Shown in pieces: positions 1 through 9,412 of a stretch of 64,000 nt of DNA. The DNA is from Candidatus Fermentithermobacillaceae bacterium (GTDB lineage: Bacteria; Bacillota; Sulfobacillia; Fermentithermobacillales; Fermentithermobacillaceae), in assembly GCA_012842685.1 (NCBI GenBank), contig DUSI01000026.1, forward strand, positions 1 through 64,000. Direction: 5' to 3'. Both the position numbers and the translations under genes were made by a program. Within the stretch, counting starts at the first letter, position 1; each line of letters begins with the position of its first letter. Under the pieces are notes generated by a model. That model saw only the letters and a list, made by a program, of their open reading frames with translations, did not search any database and was not told the DNA's origin.

Positions 1-226
1 CCCCTCCATATAGAGGGTTTAGACATAAATGATCCAATTCCTTCCTGATCCTCGCCAAAACAACACGTGTCTGTCGCCTAAGTCCGCAAAACCTCGCAAG
101 TTCAACCCAGTTTTTCAGGACCAACTACCTAGAAGCCTACCGGGGCGCCCGGACCATGATGACCCTGGCCTACTCTTAGTAGGCCGGTCCTGACGGCTGT
201 CTTGGCGGCTTACAGCCAGAGGCGTC

Positions 227-1324
227 TCAGGGCAAAGCAGACCGGTCGTCTACCGGACGCAAAGACAGGTCCCCGGCGGAGAAGGCTGCGAGCCCTTCGC
301 CGGGGATGTCGATGAGCGCCCGTCCTTCAGCGTCTACTCCCACGAATGTCCCGTAAACCCTGGAGTCGTCCCCTGCGGACCTGTTCTGAAGCACAACATC
401 TTCCCCGAGAAAAGCCCAAAGATCCTCAAGCTTGCGGGCCATGCCCGAAAGGCCCGTCTTCTCAAACCGGGAAAGGGCCGCTTCCAAATCGTTCAAGACG
501 GCCGCCGCAAGGGCGTTCCTGTCTACGGACTGGCCTTTGAGCAGGCGTATAGACGAAGCGGTCTGCCTTATTTCTTCCGGGAAATCCCCTTCAGTCTGGT
601 TAGCGTTTATCCCTATCCCGCAGATGACGTACGGAGTCCTGGCCCCGGATGGCTTTCTGTCATCGAGGTGGTGCTCGGGATCTCGCTCGGAGTAAAGCGC
701 TCCTCCCGGTACGACCGGCTCGCAGAGGATTCCGGAGATCTTCTTCCCGAAGGCCAGCACATCGTTGGGCCATTTGAGCTTCACAGGGAGGCCCGTGAGG
801 TCTCCCACGGCCGTGGCTACAGCGTAGCCCGCCACGATCGCGACGAGGGGGATGCGTTCCGGCCCGACCGCCGGGCGAACCACCGCTGACATAAAGATCC
901 CGCCCGGTCTGGATACCCACCGCCTGCCTAGGCGGCCCTTGCCGCCGGTCTGCCTCCCGGCGACGACCACGGTCCCCTCGAGCGAACCGGTATCAGGAGG
1001 ACCCACCGCGGCCCCAGGATCCCCGCCGGATCTGTCCTCACAACGGCTTCCGCCGGAAATCTGTTCAACGAGCCTCCGGGCATCATCGTTGGTCGAGCCG
1101 GTGACCTCTTTGTAGACTATCCTCCTGCCCAAGTAAGAAGTGGTAAGCAGGGCGCGAATACCTTCTGCCGAAAAGGGATCGCCGGGAGATTCCGCAATGC
1201 GCGACCGGGAGCCGTCCGGGGCTCCGGCCGCCTGCCCGTCAGGCTTTCCACCGCTTTCGCTTATCTTGATGTCTGAGACCATGACAGATTCTTTCCTAAC
1301 AGCTTCTCTTAGGTCCCGCTTCAA
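227..1324 (-). CDS. birA: biotin--[acetyl-CoA carboxylase] ligase (class I, no obvious HTH)
   Basis: Motifs STNDDARRL, GRQTGGKGRLGRRWVSRPGGIFMS, KWPNDV, GILCE, GIGINAN typical of BirA. Confidence 0.92.
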   Translation of the reverse strand: MKRDLREAVRKESVMVSDIKISESGGKPDGQAAGAPDGSRSRIAESPGDPFSAEGIRALLTTSYLGRRIVYKEVTGSTNDDARRLVEQISGGSRCEDRSGGDPGAAVGPPDTGSLEGTVVVAGRQTGGKGRLGRRWVSRPGGIFMSAVVRPAVGPERIPLVAIVAGYAVATAVGDLTGLPVKLKWPNDVLAFGKKISGILCEPVVPGGALYSERDPEHHLDDRKPSGARTPYVICGIGINANQTEGDFPEEIRQTASSIRLLKGQSVDRNALAAAVLNDLEAALSRFEKTGLSGMARKLEDLWAFLGEDVVLQNRSAGDDSRVYGTFVGVDAEGRALIDIPGEGLAAFSAGDLSLRPVDDRSALP

Positions 1325-2544
1325 GGCAGCGCTAGCTTGCCCATGACCACCGCCTTCCCGGCGCCCGTCGCCGCCGGGAGGTTGTTGGCCTTGCCCGAAA
1401 GGAGCTCGTTCCCCAGGACCGCGAAGGCCAGGGCCTCTTTGGCCTGGTCTGGAATGCCGATATCTTCGTGGGTGAGCACTCTCAGCGGCTCGAGTTCCTC
1501 TCGCAGCCGCCTCATGAAATAGGGGTTGCGGGAACCGCCTCCGCCTACTATTACCTCATCCACGGATCCTCTTGGAAACACAAAATTCCGGTAAGCCCTC
1601 ACTATGCTCTGTACCGTGAGCTCAGAGGCCGTGGCCACGATGTCTTCCTTCACTGTGCAGCCCAGCTCATAGGCCCTTTGGATGAGGGATCTCGAGTACT
1701 GGATTCCGAAGAGCTCGCGCCCGGTAGACTTGGGCGGGGGCTTCCTGAAATATGGATGGCGGAGGAGTTCCTCCAAGAGCTCTCGGTGGACGCGCCCCGA
1801 TGAAGCAAGCCTGCCGTCCCGGTCCATGGGCTCCTGTATGAGGAGGGATACCACCCCGTCCACGACCATGTTCCCGGGTCCGGTGTCAAAGGCGATAACC
1901 GACTCTGGAGACGCGTCCGGTGGGAGGTAGGTCAGGTTCCCGATGCCGCCTATGTTCTGCACGATCCTCCCCAGGGTGGGGTGGGTGATGACCAGGTAGT
2001 CCACGTAAGGTACGAGAGGCGCCCCCTGGCCGCCCTGGGCCATATCTGCCGGGCGAAAATCGCCGATGGTGAGGATCCCCGTCCTCTGGGCGATCACCGA
2101 TATGTCGCCCACCTGGAGCGTGGCGCGGTTCCTGATAACCGGATGATCGGGTTCCGGGAAATGGACGAGGGTCTGACCGTGGGAACATATGGCGTCGACG
2201 TCGGAGGGCCCGAGGCCCGCTTCTTCAATGCACCTGAGGGCGCACCCGGCGAATATCTCGCCTACCAAGAAGTTGAGCCTCGCGACCTCTTCGCAGGATA
2301 GGAGCCGCAGGTCGCCGAGGAGCAGCTTTCGTATTTCCGGGGGATATTCCACCGAGGTGAGGTGGAGGAATTCTACCCGGGTACCTTTCCCAGAGCCGTG
2401 AACTCTGCAGAGGACCGCGTCCACGCCGTCTGCCGATGTGCCTGACATGAGGCCTACGAGGAGGCGGGGCTCAGTCTTGCCCGCGACCTCAAGCAGCCTT
2501 TCCATCCCCATCGCCGTGTTTCCGTCCATAGCTGTTCCAAACAT
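1321..2544 (-). CDS. anmK: anhydro-N-acetylmuramic acid kinase
   Basis: GLMSGTSADGVDAVL, SHGQT, FDTGPGNMVVD, GGGSRNPYFM motifs; overlaps birA by 4 nt. Confidence 0.94.
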   Translation of the reverse strand: MFGTAMDGNTAMGMERLLEVAGKTEPRLLVGLMSGTSADGVDAVLCRVHGSGKGTRVEFLHLTSVEYPPEIRKLLLGDLRLLSCEEVARLNFLVGEIFAGCALRCIEEAGLGPSDVDAICSHGQTLVHFPEPDHPVIRNRATLQVGDISVIAQRTGILTIGDFRPADMAQGGQGAPLVPYVDYLVITHPTLGRIVQNIGGIGNLTYLPPDASPESVIAFDTGPGNMVVDGVVSLLIQEPMDRDGRLASSGRVHRELLEELLRHPYFRKPPPKSTGRELFGIQYSRSLIQRAYELGCTVKEDIVATASELTVQSIVRAYRNFVFPRGSVDEVIVGGGGSRNPYFMRRLREELEPLRVLTHEDIGIPDQAKEALAFAVLGNELLSGKANNLPAATGAGKAVVMGKLALP

Positions 2545-2577
2545 GGCCGCTTGCTGCCTCCGTGCCGTCTTGCGACG

Positions 2578-4197
2578 CTAGAGTATAACGGGGAGCTTGC
2601 CCTGGGCTTCGTACCTGCCGGTCAGGATGGCGGCGAGGGCCCGCAGGGCTTCGCGCCGGTGGCTGTAGGTGCACAGGAATGTCCTGGCCTCCCGGAAGAC
2701 GCGGACGTCGTAAGGGTCTCCGGTGGCCACCAGTACCGCGTCTGGCCTCTTCTGGAGGACGGACCTCACAAACGACGCCTGCTCCTCGTTCTTCCACGCG
2801 CTCCTGGTGAGTACTATGACCGCGTCTGCCCTAGCGGGGTCCATCTCGGCCAGGGCATCTCCAGAGACTCCGCCCCGTGCCTTCTCGCCGGGCTCGCTTC
2901 CGTACTCCTCTACCATCAAGGCAGGTCCGGAAGACCCGTATACCACCCGTGCAACCTGCATGCCCGTGCCCTTTAGGGCTTCCGCCAGTTCCGTCTCTTC
3001 ATACGGCGAGGCGATGACGACGCGGGATCCGGGATCCTTGCGGAGCGGCAACCCTTCGCCCTTGAGCACGGTTACCGACCTCAGGTGGGCTTCTGCCGAC
3101 AGCTCCCGGAGCTCCTCGGTATCGGCCTCTTCGGGGGGTAGGGGGTTCGGGATCCTCAGGGCCTTCTTGAGCGTCAGCACGCGCCAGACGGCTTCGTCCA
3201 GCCGGGATAGAGGTATCTCGCCGCTTCTTACAGCCTCGACTATCAGGCGATAGGCTTCTCGCTGCAGCTCGCGGGTATGGGATATGAGAACCATGTCGGC
3301 CCCGGCCTTGAGGGCCATGACCGCCCCCCTGGCAGTCCCGAAGTAATTGGATATCGCGTTCATCTCCATGCAGTCGGTCATAATGAGGCCCTGGAAGCCC
3401 AGGTCTCGCCGGAGGAGCCTCTGCAAAACGGGCGCAGACAGAGTCGCCGGAAGATCCGGGTCGACCGCCTTGAAGACGATGTGGGCCGTCATTATGGCCG
3501 GGAGGCCCTTCATGATGGCTGCCCTAAAGGGCCTGAGTTCCACCTGGGCCAGGCGCTCCAAGGGATGGGGGAGCACCGGAAGGTCCAGGTGGGAGTCGAC
3601 CGATGTGTTCCCGTGGCCGGGGAAGTGCTTGCCCACAGGGGCTATCCCCGAAGACAAGAATCCCTGCACCGACGCTGCCCCGAGGGTTTCGACGAGGGCC
3701 GGGTCGCTGCCGAAGGACCGGACGCCGATGACCGGGTTGTCGGGGTTATCGTTAACGTCCAGGACCGGCGCCAGGTCCATGTTGATGCCTGCCGCCCTCA
3801 TCTGGGTCCCGACGGCCCTGGCCGTCTTGTACGCCAACTCCGCGTCGCCGGTCGCCCCCAAGGCCATCGCTCCCGGCATGAGCGGGAGACCTTTATCCAG
3901 CCGGACCACCGGGCCACCTTCCTGGTCGACCGAGATGAGCAGGGGTAGGTTTCCTGCGGCTTCCGCCATATCCTGGAGAGCAGAGGAGAGCGCGGCGGTT
4001 TCCGAGACAGTCCCCGTGTTCCTGGCGAAGTAGATGATGCCGCCTACTTTGAGGTCGCAGACGGCTTCTTTCGCCCCTTCCGGGTCTTTCCCCGGAAATC
4101 CCACCATCAGGACTTGTCCTACCTTGTCTTCCAGAGAGAGAGCCTTTACATCCGGCCACTCAAACGCCTGTCCTTCCGACCATTTGGCCATTGCCAT
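2578..4197 (-). CDS. nagZ: beta-N-acetylhexosaminidase, GH3 NagZ-type
   Basis: SVDQEGGPVVRL, KHFPGHGNTSVDSHLDLP, IMTDCMEMNAI; start moved to MAMAKWSEGQ because the upstream 200 aa of the ORF look like out-of-frame coding of the neighbouring gene. Confidence 0.9.
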   Translation of the reverse strand: MAMAKWSEGQAFEWPDVKALSLEDKVGQVLMVGFPGKDPEGAKEAVCDLKVGGIIYFARNTGTVSETAALSSALQDMAEAAGNLPLLISVDQEGGPVVRLDKGLPLMPGAMALGATGDAELAYKTARAVGTQMRAAGINMDLAPVLDVNDNPDNPVIGVRSFGSDPALVETLGAASVQGFLSSGIAPVGKHFPGHGNTSVDSHLDLPVLPHPLERLAQVELRPFRAAIMKGLPAIMTAHIVFKAVDPDLPATLSAPVLQRLLRRDLGFQGLIMTDCMEMNAISNYFGTARGAVMALKAGADMVLISHTRELQREAYRLIVEAVRSGEIPLSRLDEAVWRVLTLKKALRIPNPLPPEEADTEELRELSAEAHLRSVTVLKGEGLPLRKDPGSRVVIASPYEETELAEALKGTGMQVARVVYGSSGPALMVEEYGSEPGEKARGGVSGDALAEMDPARADAVIVLTRSAWKNEEQASFVRSVLQKRPDAVLVATGDPYDVRVFREARTFLCTYSHRREALRALAAILTGRYEAQGKLPVIL

Positions 4198-4292
4198 CGC
4201 CTGCCTTTCGCCTGATTGGTCGTGGGCTTTTCCCGGCCGCGGATGGATGTACATCCGGGCCGGGCTTACATCGTCCCTTCTTATGCCTTCGC

Positions 4293-6467
4293 CTACTTCC
4301 TTACCGCCGCCGCGACCGCGTTGGCGAACTGCGCCCTCAGGCGTATGTGGGCGTTCCCATCGCGCCCCGCATGCACGCGGTTGGTGAGCAGGATGGCCGC
4401 CGTGTCCGTCTCCGGGTCGCACCAGAGGCTGGTCCCCGTGAAACCCGTGTGCCCGTAGGCCCGGTCCGACATGAGGTCGCCGCCCGAGGAGTACGTCCTC
4501 GATCTCAGCTGCCACCCGAGGCCGCGCCTTTCTCCCGCCGAAGTCTCTTCTCGCGTGGCCGCCTTGACGGTGGCCTCGCAGAGGATCCTTACTCCCCCGA
4601 ACTCGCCGCCGCCCAGCCACATCAGGGCGTACCTGGCCATGTCGTAGACGGTGCCGAAAAGGCCCGCGTGTCCGGATACGCCGCCCAAAGCGTGGGCGTT
4701 CTCGTCGTGGACCTCGCCCCACATGACCCGGCCCAGGTCGGGCCTGTATTCCGTTGCGGCGATCCTGTACTTCAGGGCCGGATCCGGCCTGAAGCACGCG
4801 TCCTTCATACCCAGCGGGATGAACACTTCCCGGGCCGCGAACTCGTCGAGGGTCGATCCTGTTATCCGCCGCACGAGTTCTGTCAGCATTATGAAGCCCA
4901 GATCGCTGTAGACCACCTTTTCGCCGGGCACCTGGTCTTCCGTGAGAACCAAGGAGCAGATGGCGTCTATGATCTCGCGCCCCATGAGCCCCTGCTCATA
5001 GAACTTTATGTGCGCCGGGAGGCCGGACGTATGCGTGAGGATCTGGCGGATGGTTATGGGTTCTTTCCCGCCCTGTCCGAACTCGGGGATGAACAGGGCA
5101 AGGGGATCGTCCAGGCGGAATTCGCCCCGTTCAAGGAGCCTCAGGACCGCCGGAAGAGCCGCGGTCACCTTCGTAAGCGAAGCCATATCGAAAATGGTAT
5201 TGGGAGTCGCCGGTATACGCTCCGGCGTCCGCACGGCCCAGCCGAAGGCGCGGGGGTGGAGCATGATCCCCTTGTGGACGATGGCCGCCACCGCCCCGGG
5301 GATGGGTCCTTCGCCGTCACCGACGGCCCTGGCCACTACCTGGAAGGCGCGCTCCACCTGGACCGGATCCAGGCCTGCATCTAAGGCTTCGCCCACGGGG
5401 AGGTCGGGTATCCGGGCGGTTAGGCCGGCTGCAGGCGGCATGCCCCACGGGACTCCAGGGGCTCCGGTTGAAGCAGACAGGCTCTCTCCAGCTTGGGCCG
5501 GGCCCTCGCCTTCCCGGGCCGCCTTTTCTGCCGGGGCGGGGGAGATGAGAGTCCCGTCTCCGTACCGCTCCTTAGCCACTAGGACCGCTTTCCGGATGGC
5601 CCCTCCGCATTCCTTGAGCACCGACGCCGCCTGCTCCGCCGTGGCTCCCGAGGCGAGGGAGATGAGAGCTACGGCGATATCACCTTGGGCTTCGGAGAAA
5701 GCCCTTTCTACGTCTTCCACGGGCCTCCCGGTGGCCTCGGTGAGGATGCGGAGCGCCCTGCCCGCCAGCTTTGTGTTCCTCGGCGACGTGCCGGCCATGA
5801 GGTTGGAGTAGGTGCGGCCGGCTATGATCATGGCGGCCGTGGATATGGTGTTGAGCACAAGTTTCTGAGCAGTGCCGTTTTTCATCCTGGTGGAACCGGC
5901 GACCACTTCGGGACCGACCTGCGGGGCGATGACCAGGTCCGCCTCTTTCGCCACCGGTCCGGACGTATCGCCGACGATGGCTACGGTCCTTGCCTTCTGG
6001 TTCCGTGCCTCAGCCAATGCTCCTGCCACGAAAGGCGTCCGTCCTGAAGAGGCGATCCCCACCACCATGTCGGATGGGCCCACTTTCCTTTCGCGGATCT
6101 CCCGGGCACCGTCTTCCTGGTCGTCCTCGGAGCCTTCCGACGCCTTGTACATGGCTTTCTCTCCTCCGGGCATGATGGCTATCACGTTCCTCCCGAGGGA
6201 GCCGTACGTGGGTTCCAGTTCCGCCGCGTCCAGCACGCCTATCCTGCCGCTGGTGCCTGCGCCCACGTAGAACACCCGGCCCCCAAGGAGGATGGTTTCG
6301 GCCATCCATTCGGCCGCCTTGGCTATCTTGGGGACTTCGGCCGCCACCGCGGGGGCAACCCTGTGGTCCTCAGCGTTTATGACCGATACGATTCTCTCGG
6401 CAGGCCAGGTGTCTATGTCTTTGGTGACAGGGTTTATCCGTTCGGTCTTGGGGATCTGTTTGGTCAT
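4293..6467 (-). CDS. murQ: fusion: N-acetylmuramic acid 6-phosphate etherase (N-term) + class C beta-lactamase-fold serine hydrolase (C-term)
   Basis: MurQ: GAGTSGRIGVLDAAELEPTYG, GIASSGRTPFV, STRMKNGTAQKLVLN. Hydrolase: SLTK (SxxK), YSD, HTGFTG. One uninterrupted 724-aa ORF. Confidence 0.9.
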   Translation of the reverse strand: MTKQIPKTERINPVTKDIDTWPAERIVSVINAEDHRVAPAVAAEVPKIAKAAEWMAETILLGGRVFYVGAGTSGRIGVLDAAELEPTYGSLGRNVIAIMPGGEKAMYKASEGSEDDQEDGAREIRERKVGPSDMVVGIASSGRTPFVAGALAEARNQKARTVAIVGDTSGPVAKEADLVIAPQVGPEVVAGSTRMKNGTAQKLVLNTISTAAMIIAGRTYSNLMAGTSPRNTKLAGRALRILTEATGRPVEDVERAFSEAQGDIAVALISLASGATAEQAASVLKECGGAIRKAVLVAKERYGDGTLISPAPAEKAAREGEGPAQAGESLSASTGAPGVPWGMPPAAGLTARIPDLPVGEALDAGLDPVQVERAFQVVARAVGDGEGPIPGAVAAIVHKGIMLHPRAFGWAVRTPERIPATPNTIFDMASLTKVTAALPAVLRLLERGEFRLDDPLALFIPEFGQGGKEPITIRQILTHTSGLPAHIKFYEQGLMGREIIDAICSLVLTEDQVPGEKVVYSDLGFIMLTELVRRITGSTLDEFAAREVFIPLGMKDACFRPDPALKYRIAATEYRPDLGRVMWGEVHDENAHALGGVSGHAGLFGTVYDMARYALMWLGGGEFGGVRILCEATVKAATREETSAGERRGLGWQLRSRTYSSGGDLMSDRAYGHTGFTGTSLWCDPETDTAAILLTNRVHAGRDGNAHIRLRAQFANAVAAAVRK

Positions 6468-6548
6468 GTCCTTCCCGTCCTTCTCGTCCTTTTCGATCTC
6501 TTAAGGATTTGGCACCGGTCCTAAGTCTTTCTTGCGTCCCCCCGGACG

Positions 6549-7580
6549 CTATCGAGCGGGCTCCCGGGGGTTCCCAGCGAAATGCGCCTTTGCCAAGATC
6601 GCCGCTCCATGGGAAGCCGGAGTCGTGGAGTGGAAGAGCCTGGCTCCGGGCATGGCTTTCTTGAGTGCTTCCTCCAGGGCCGTAAGGTAGGACTTGCTCC
6701 TGAAACACCCGCCTCGGGCCCCCACGCCAGGTGCCTTGAAGTCCAGGCTCCTTGCTACGGCGCAGATGAGCTCCACGAGCATCCCCGCTTCGGCCCTCAG
6801 GATCTCCAGGGCTCCCTCCTCCGAGCGCTCGTCCGCCGCCCTGAATACCACCTGGGAGAGGGCCGCGATGGCGGTCCTGTCCATGGCCAGGGTGATGTGT
6901 ATGAGGTCCCGGGGCTTGGAGGCGCCTGCCGCGGCGAGGAGCTCCTCCACGAGGGGAGTGGGAGCTTCTCTTCCGTCAAACGCCCGCATCACCTTCCTGA
7001 GACCCCTGAGGGCGATGCTGTAGGCGCTTCCCTCGTCGCCGAGGAGGGCTCCGTACCCTCCTGCCGATACATACCTGCCGCTTCTTACGCCCAGGCAGTT
7101 GGAGCCTGTCCCGGCTATGACGACTATCCCGTCTCCTTCGCCGTGGGCGGCCGCCAAGGCCGAGTGGGTATCTTCGACCACGGTGAACGGACAGCTGCCG
7201 AAGAATGAGGACACCGCTTGGCGTATCCGCCTCGGGTTGTCGTCCCCGGCGCCTGCCAGGGCAAGGCAGGCCCCGGCGATATCGGTGAGCGTCGCGCCGC
7301 TCATCTTCAGGCTTTCGCTTACCGCCGTCCGTATGGAATCCCTCAGGACGGACTCGGAGACGTAGTTTATGTTGGCCGGGCCTCCCCGGCCCGTGCCGAG
7401 GATGTTCCCTGCGCCGTCCATCACGCACGCTTCAGTGCTGGTCCCGCCGCCGTCGACGCCCAGGAAGAGGCGGGGTTTTTCTTCGTCCGAAAGGGAGGGC
7501 CCCTCACCGGTACAGGAGGTAGGCTTTTCGCTGTCGCTCAAACTGAGACGCCTCCTCGCGCCATTTTTCGATGAGTCCAT
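6549..7580 (-). CDS. BadF/BadG/BcrA/BcrD-type ATPase, N-acetylglucosamine/N-acetylmuramate kinase-like (MurK-like)
   Basis: FLGVDGGGTSTEACV, VVIAGTGSNCLG, GGYGALLGDEGSAY; sits between namZ and murQ. Confidence 0.85.
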   Translation of the reverse strand: MDSSKNGARRRLSLSDSEKPTSCTGEGPSLSDEEKPRLFLGVDGGGTSTEACVMDGAGNILGTGRGGPANINYVSESVLRDSIRTAVSESLKMSGATLTDIAGACLALAGAGDDNPRRIRQAVSSFFGSCPFTVVEDTHSALAAAHGEGDGIVVIAGTGSNCLGVRSGRYVSAGGYGALLGDEGSAYSIALRGLRKVMRAFDGREAPTPLVEELLAAAGASKPRDLIHITLAMDRTAIAALSQVVFRAADERSEEGALEILRAEAGMLVELICAVARSLDFKAPGVGARGGCFRSKSYLTALEEALKKAMPGARLFHSTTPASHGAAILAKAHFAGNPREPAR

Positions 7581-8727
7581 CGGGTGAATCCTGGGTCATC
7601 AGGGCTTCCTTGAGTTCAGATCCGCCCGCCAAGAGGTCTATGTAGTCTTTCCGTCCGCTCCCGCCTGCCGAAGCTTCGTCCGGTTCCGCGTGCACGGAGC
7701 GCTGCTCGCCGGTCACATCTTGTCCCCCTTCGGGGAAATGCTCCCTGAGGGCGAAGCCGGGGAAGAGGTCGCGCACGGTGAAAAGGAGCCTTATACCCAA
7801 CTCAACAGGGCGCACGGCCCTCTTGTCCACGACGTGAAACTGGACGCCGCCGCACGGCTTGCCCACGTGCTTCCAGTGCCACGGGGTGAAATACGTGGGA
7901 CGGATGAGGACTCCGGGAAGGCCCGCCTTCCCGAGGGCTTCAGTCAGCGGGTAAGGGTCTATGTAGGGAGCCCCCACGACCTCGAAGGGGCTGGAAGTCC
8001 CGCGGCCTTCCGATAAGTTCGTCCCTTCCAGGAGGCAAGTGCCGGGATAGAGGAGAGCCATGTCGAGGGTGGACGCCGCGGGCGAAGGCGGCACCCACGG
8101 GCCTATCCCGGTATCGTCGTAAAACATATCCCGCCGCCATCCTTCTGCCTTCACGACTTGAGGCTCGGGGAGCCCCAGCCTGTCTGCCTCCATAAGGGCG
8201 ATTTCCCCGATGGTCATGCCGTGCCTTATGGCGACCGGGGCGTAGCACACGAAGGATAAGTCTTGAGGGGACGGGACGTTTCCTTCCACCGCCGCTCCGC
8301 CTATGGGGTTCGGGCGGTCGAGCACAACGAAGGGGATGCCGGCATCGGCCGCAGCTTCCATCGCCCTGAGCATCGTCGAAGGATACGTGTAGTAGCGCGC
8401 GCCGATATCCTGGATGTCGAACATGAGGACATCGAGCCTCTCGAGGACTTCTGCCGGAGGGACTCTGCTTTCCCCGTAGAGGCTGTAAACCGGTATCCCG
8501 GTCCTCGGTTCGACTTCGTCCCCTACCTTGGCGCCCTCGGCGGCGCTCCCCCTGATACCGTGCTCGGGAGAGAAGAGGGCCCCTATCCGGTAACCCTCTT
8601 GGAGCATGACTTCGTAGTTCTGGGTGAGATCCCGAGTAAGGCCTGTGTGGTTGGTTATCAGGCCGATCGCTTTCTCTTTGTAGAGACCTTCCTCAAGCAT
8701 TATCTCGAGGCCGGTCCTTAGCCTCAT
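7504..8727 (-). CDS. namZ: DUF1343 exo-beta-N-acetylmuramidase NamZ-like
   Basis: GLITNHTGLTRDL, LFSPEHGIRG, FDIQDIGARYYTY, VLDRPNPIGG; ATG at 8727 preceded by GGAGG. Confidence 0.9.
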   Translation of the reverse strand: MRLRTGLEIMLEEGLYKEKAIGLITNHTGLTRDLTQNYEVMLQEGYRIGALFSPEHGIRGSAAEGAKVGDEVEPRTGIPVYSLYGESRVPPAEVLERLDVLMFDIQDIGARYYTYPSTMLRAMEAAADAGIPFVVLDRPNPIGGAAVEGNVPSPQDLSFVCYAPVAIRHGMTIGEIALMEADRLGLPEPQVVKAEGWRRDMFYDDTGIGPWVPPSPAASTLDMALLYPGTCLLEGTNLSEGRGTSSPFEVVGAPYIDPYPLTEALGKAGLPGVLIRPTYFTPWHWKHVGKPCGGVQFHVVDKRAVRPVELGIRLLFTVRDLFPGFALREHFPEGGQDVTGEQRSVHAEPDEASAGGSGRKDYIDLLAGGSELKEALMTQDSPDGLIEKWREEASQFERQRKAYLLYR

Positions 8728-8801
8728 GAAACACACCTCCCCGGTCCACTCCAAGCGTGATTCTGTGTCCGGGGAGGTTGTTCCTCTGTTTGACTTTACC
8801 T

Positions 8802-9347
8802 TTACAAGATGTCCCGGCCTCTTACCGCTACCGCGACCTTCTCCGGCAGCGCCCTCATGACCACATAGGTGACTGCTGTGTTGAGCCCTGCGTGGGCTAC
8901 GTTGAACGGCACGATCACCGGCACTATCATCGAGAGGACCGTCTGCCTCGGGACGCCCAGGTAGATGGGCGTCACGATGAGGTTGAAGGGGACCATGAGG
9001 GCCACTCTCGTTAGAACGCCGGCCAGCATGGGTAGGTGGAGGCTATGGCTTTTCCTGGCCAGGAACCCTACCACCGCGGCCATGCCGCCCGACGCGATGA
9101 AGTGCATGAGGATGCCCCACGGCCCTCCTTCACCGGTGACCGCCGCGTAGAGCACCGAGTTGACCAGGGCGCATACCGCGCCCGCCACCGGTCCCATGGT
9201 GACCGCCGCGACGAGCGTGGGCACGTCTCCCGGCGCAAGTTTCAGGAAGGGCGCGGGCGGGTAGGAGAAAGCCAGGAGAAGCTCAAACACGAAAGACATT
9301 GCTGCTAGGATGGCAGTTAAGACTAGTGGAACGTACTTGCGGTTCAC
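8802..9347 (-). CDS. ribU: ECF transporter S component, riboflavin-type (RibU-like)
   Basis: Multi-TM small protein; GTG start with AGGGGG SD; directly downstream of an FMN riboswitch. Confidence 0.8.
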   Translation of the reverse strand: MNRKYVPLVLTAILAAMSFVFELLLAFSYPPAPFLKLAPGDVPTLVAAVTMGPVAGAVCALVNSVLYAAVTGEGGPWGILMHFIASGGMAAVVGFLARKSHSLHLPMLAGVLTRVALMVPFNLIVTPIYLGVPRQTVLSMIVPVIVPFNVAHAGLNTAVTYVVMRALPEKVAVAVRGRDIL

Positions 9348-9354
9348 TTAGATT

Positions 9355-9380
9355 CCCCCTCGCAGGATCTTCAGAGGGGG
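9355..9380 (-). promoter_or_regulatory. SD-sequestering hairpin between FMN aptamer and ribU
   Basis: CCCCCTC-12 nt-GAGGGGG, where GAGGGGG contains the ribU Shine-Dalgarno. Confidence 0.65.
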
Positions 9381-9412
9381 ACCCCCGGGGAGATCTTCCA
9401 TCGACACGGTCC

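Noticed and set aside
165-187. Hairpin CTGGCCTAC-TCTTA-GTAGGCCGG near the window start
   Set aside because: Short stem without a T tract; possibly a terminator for birA but the support is weak.
4191-5384. Long plus-strand ORFs opposite real genes (also 12844-13743, 13743-14417, 22953-24071, 24421-25218, 53930-55426, 39550-40383)
   Set aside because: These are antisense or frame-shadow ORFs typical of high-GC coding DNA. Their translations lack recognisable motifs while the opposite strand is clearly conserved.
8802-9347. ECF S-component as a MurNAc/muropeptide importer for the adjacent salvage genes
   Set aside because: It lies directly under a canonical FMN riboswitch and resembles RibU, so riboflavin is the better substrate call.
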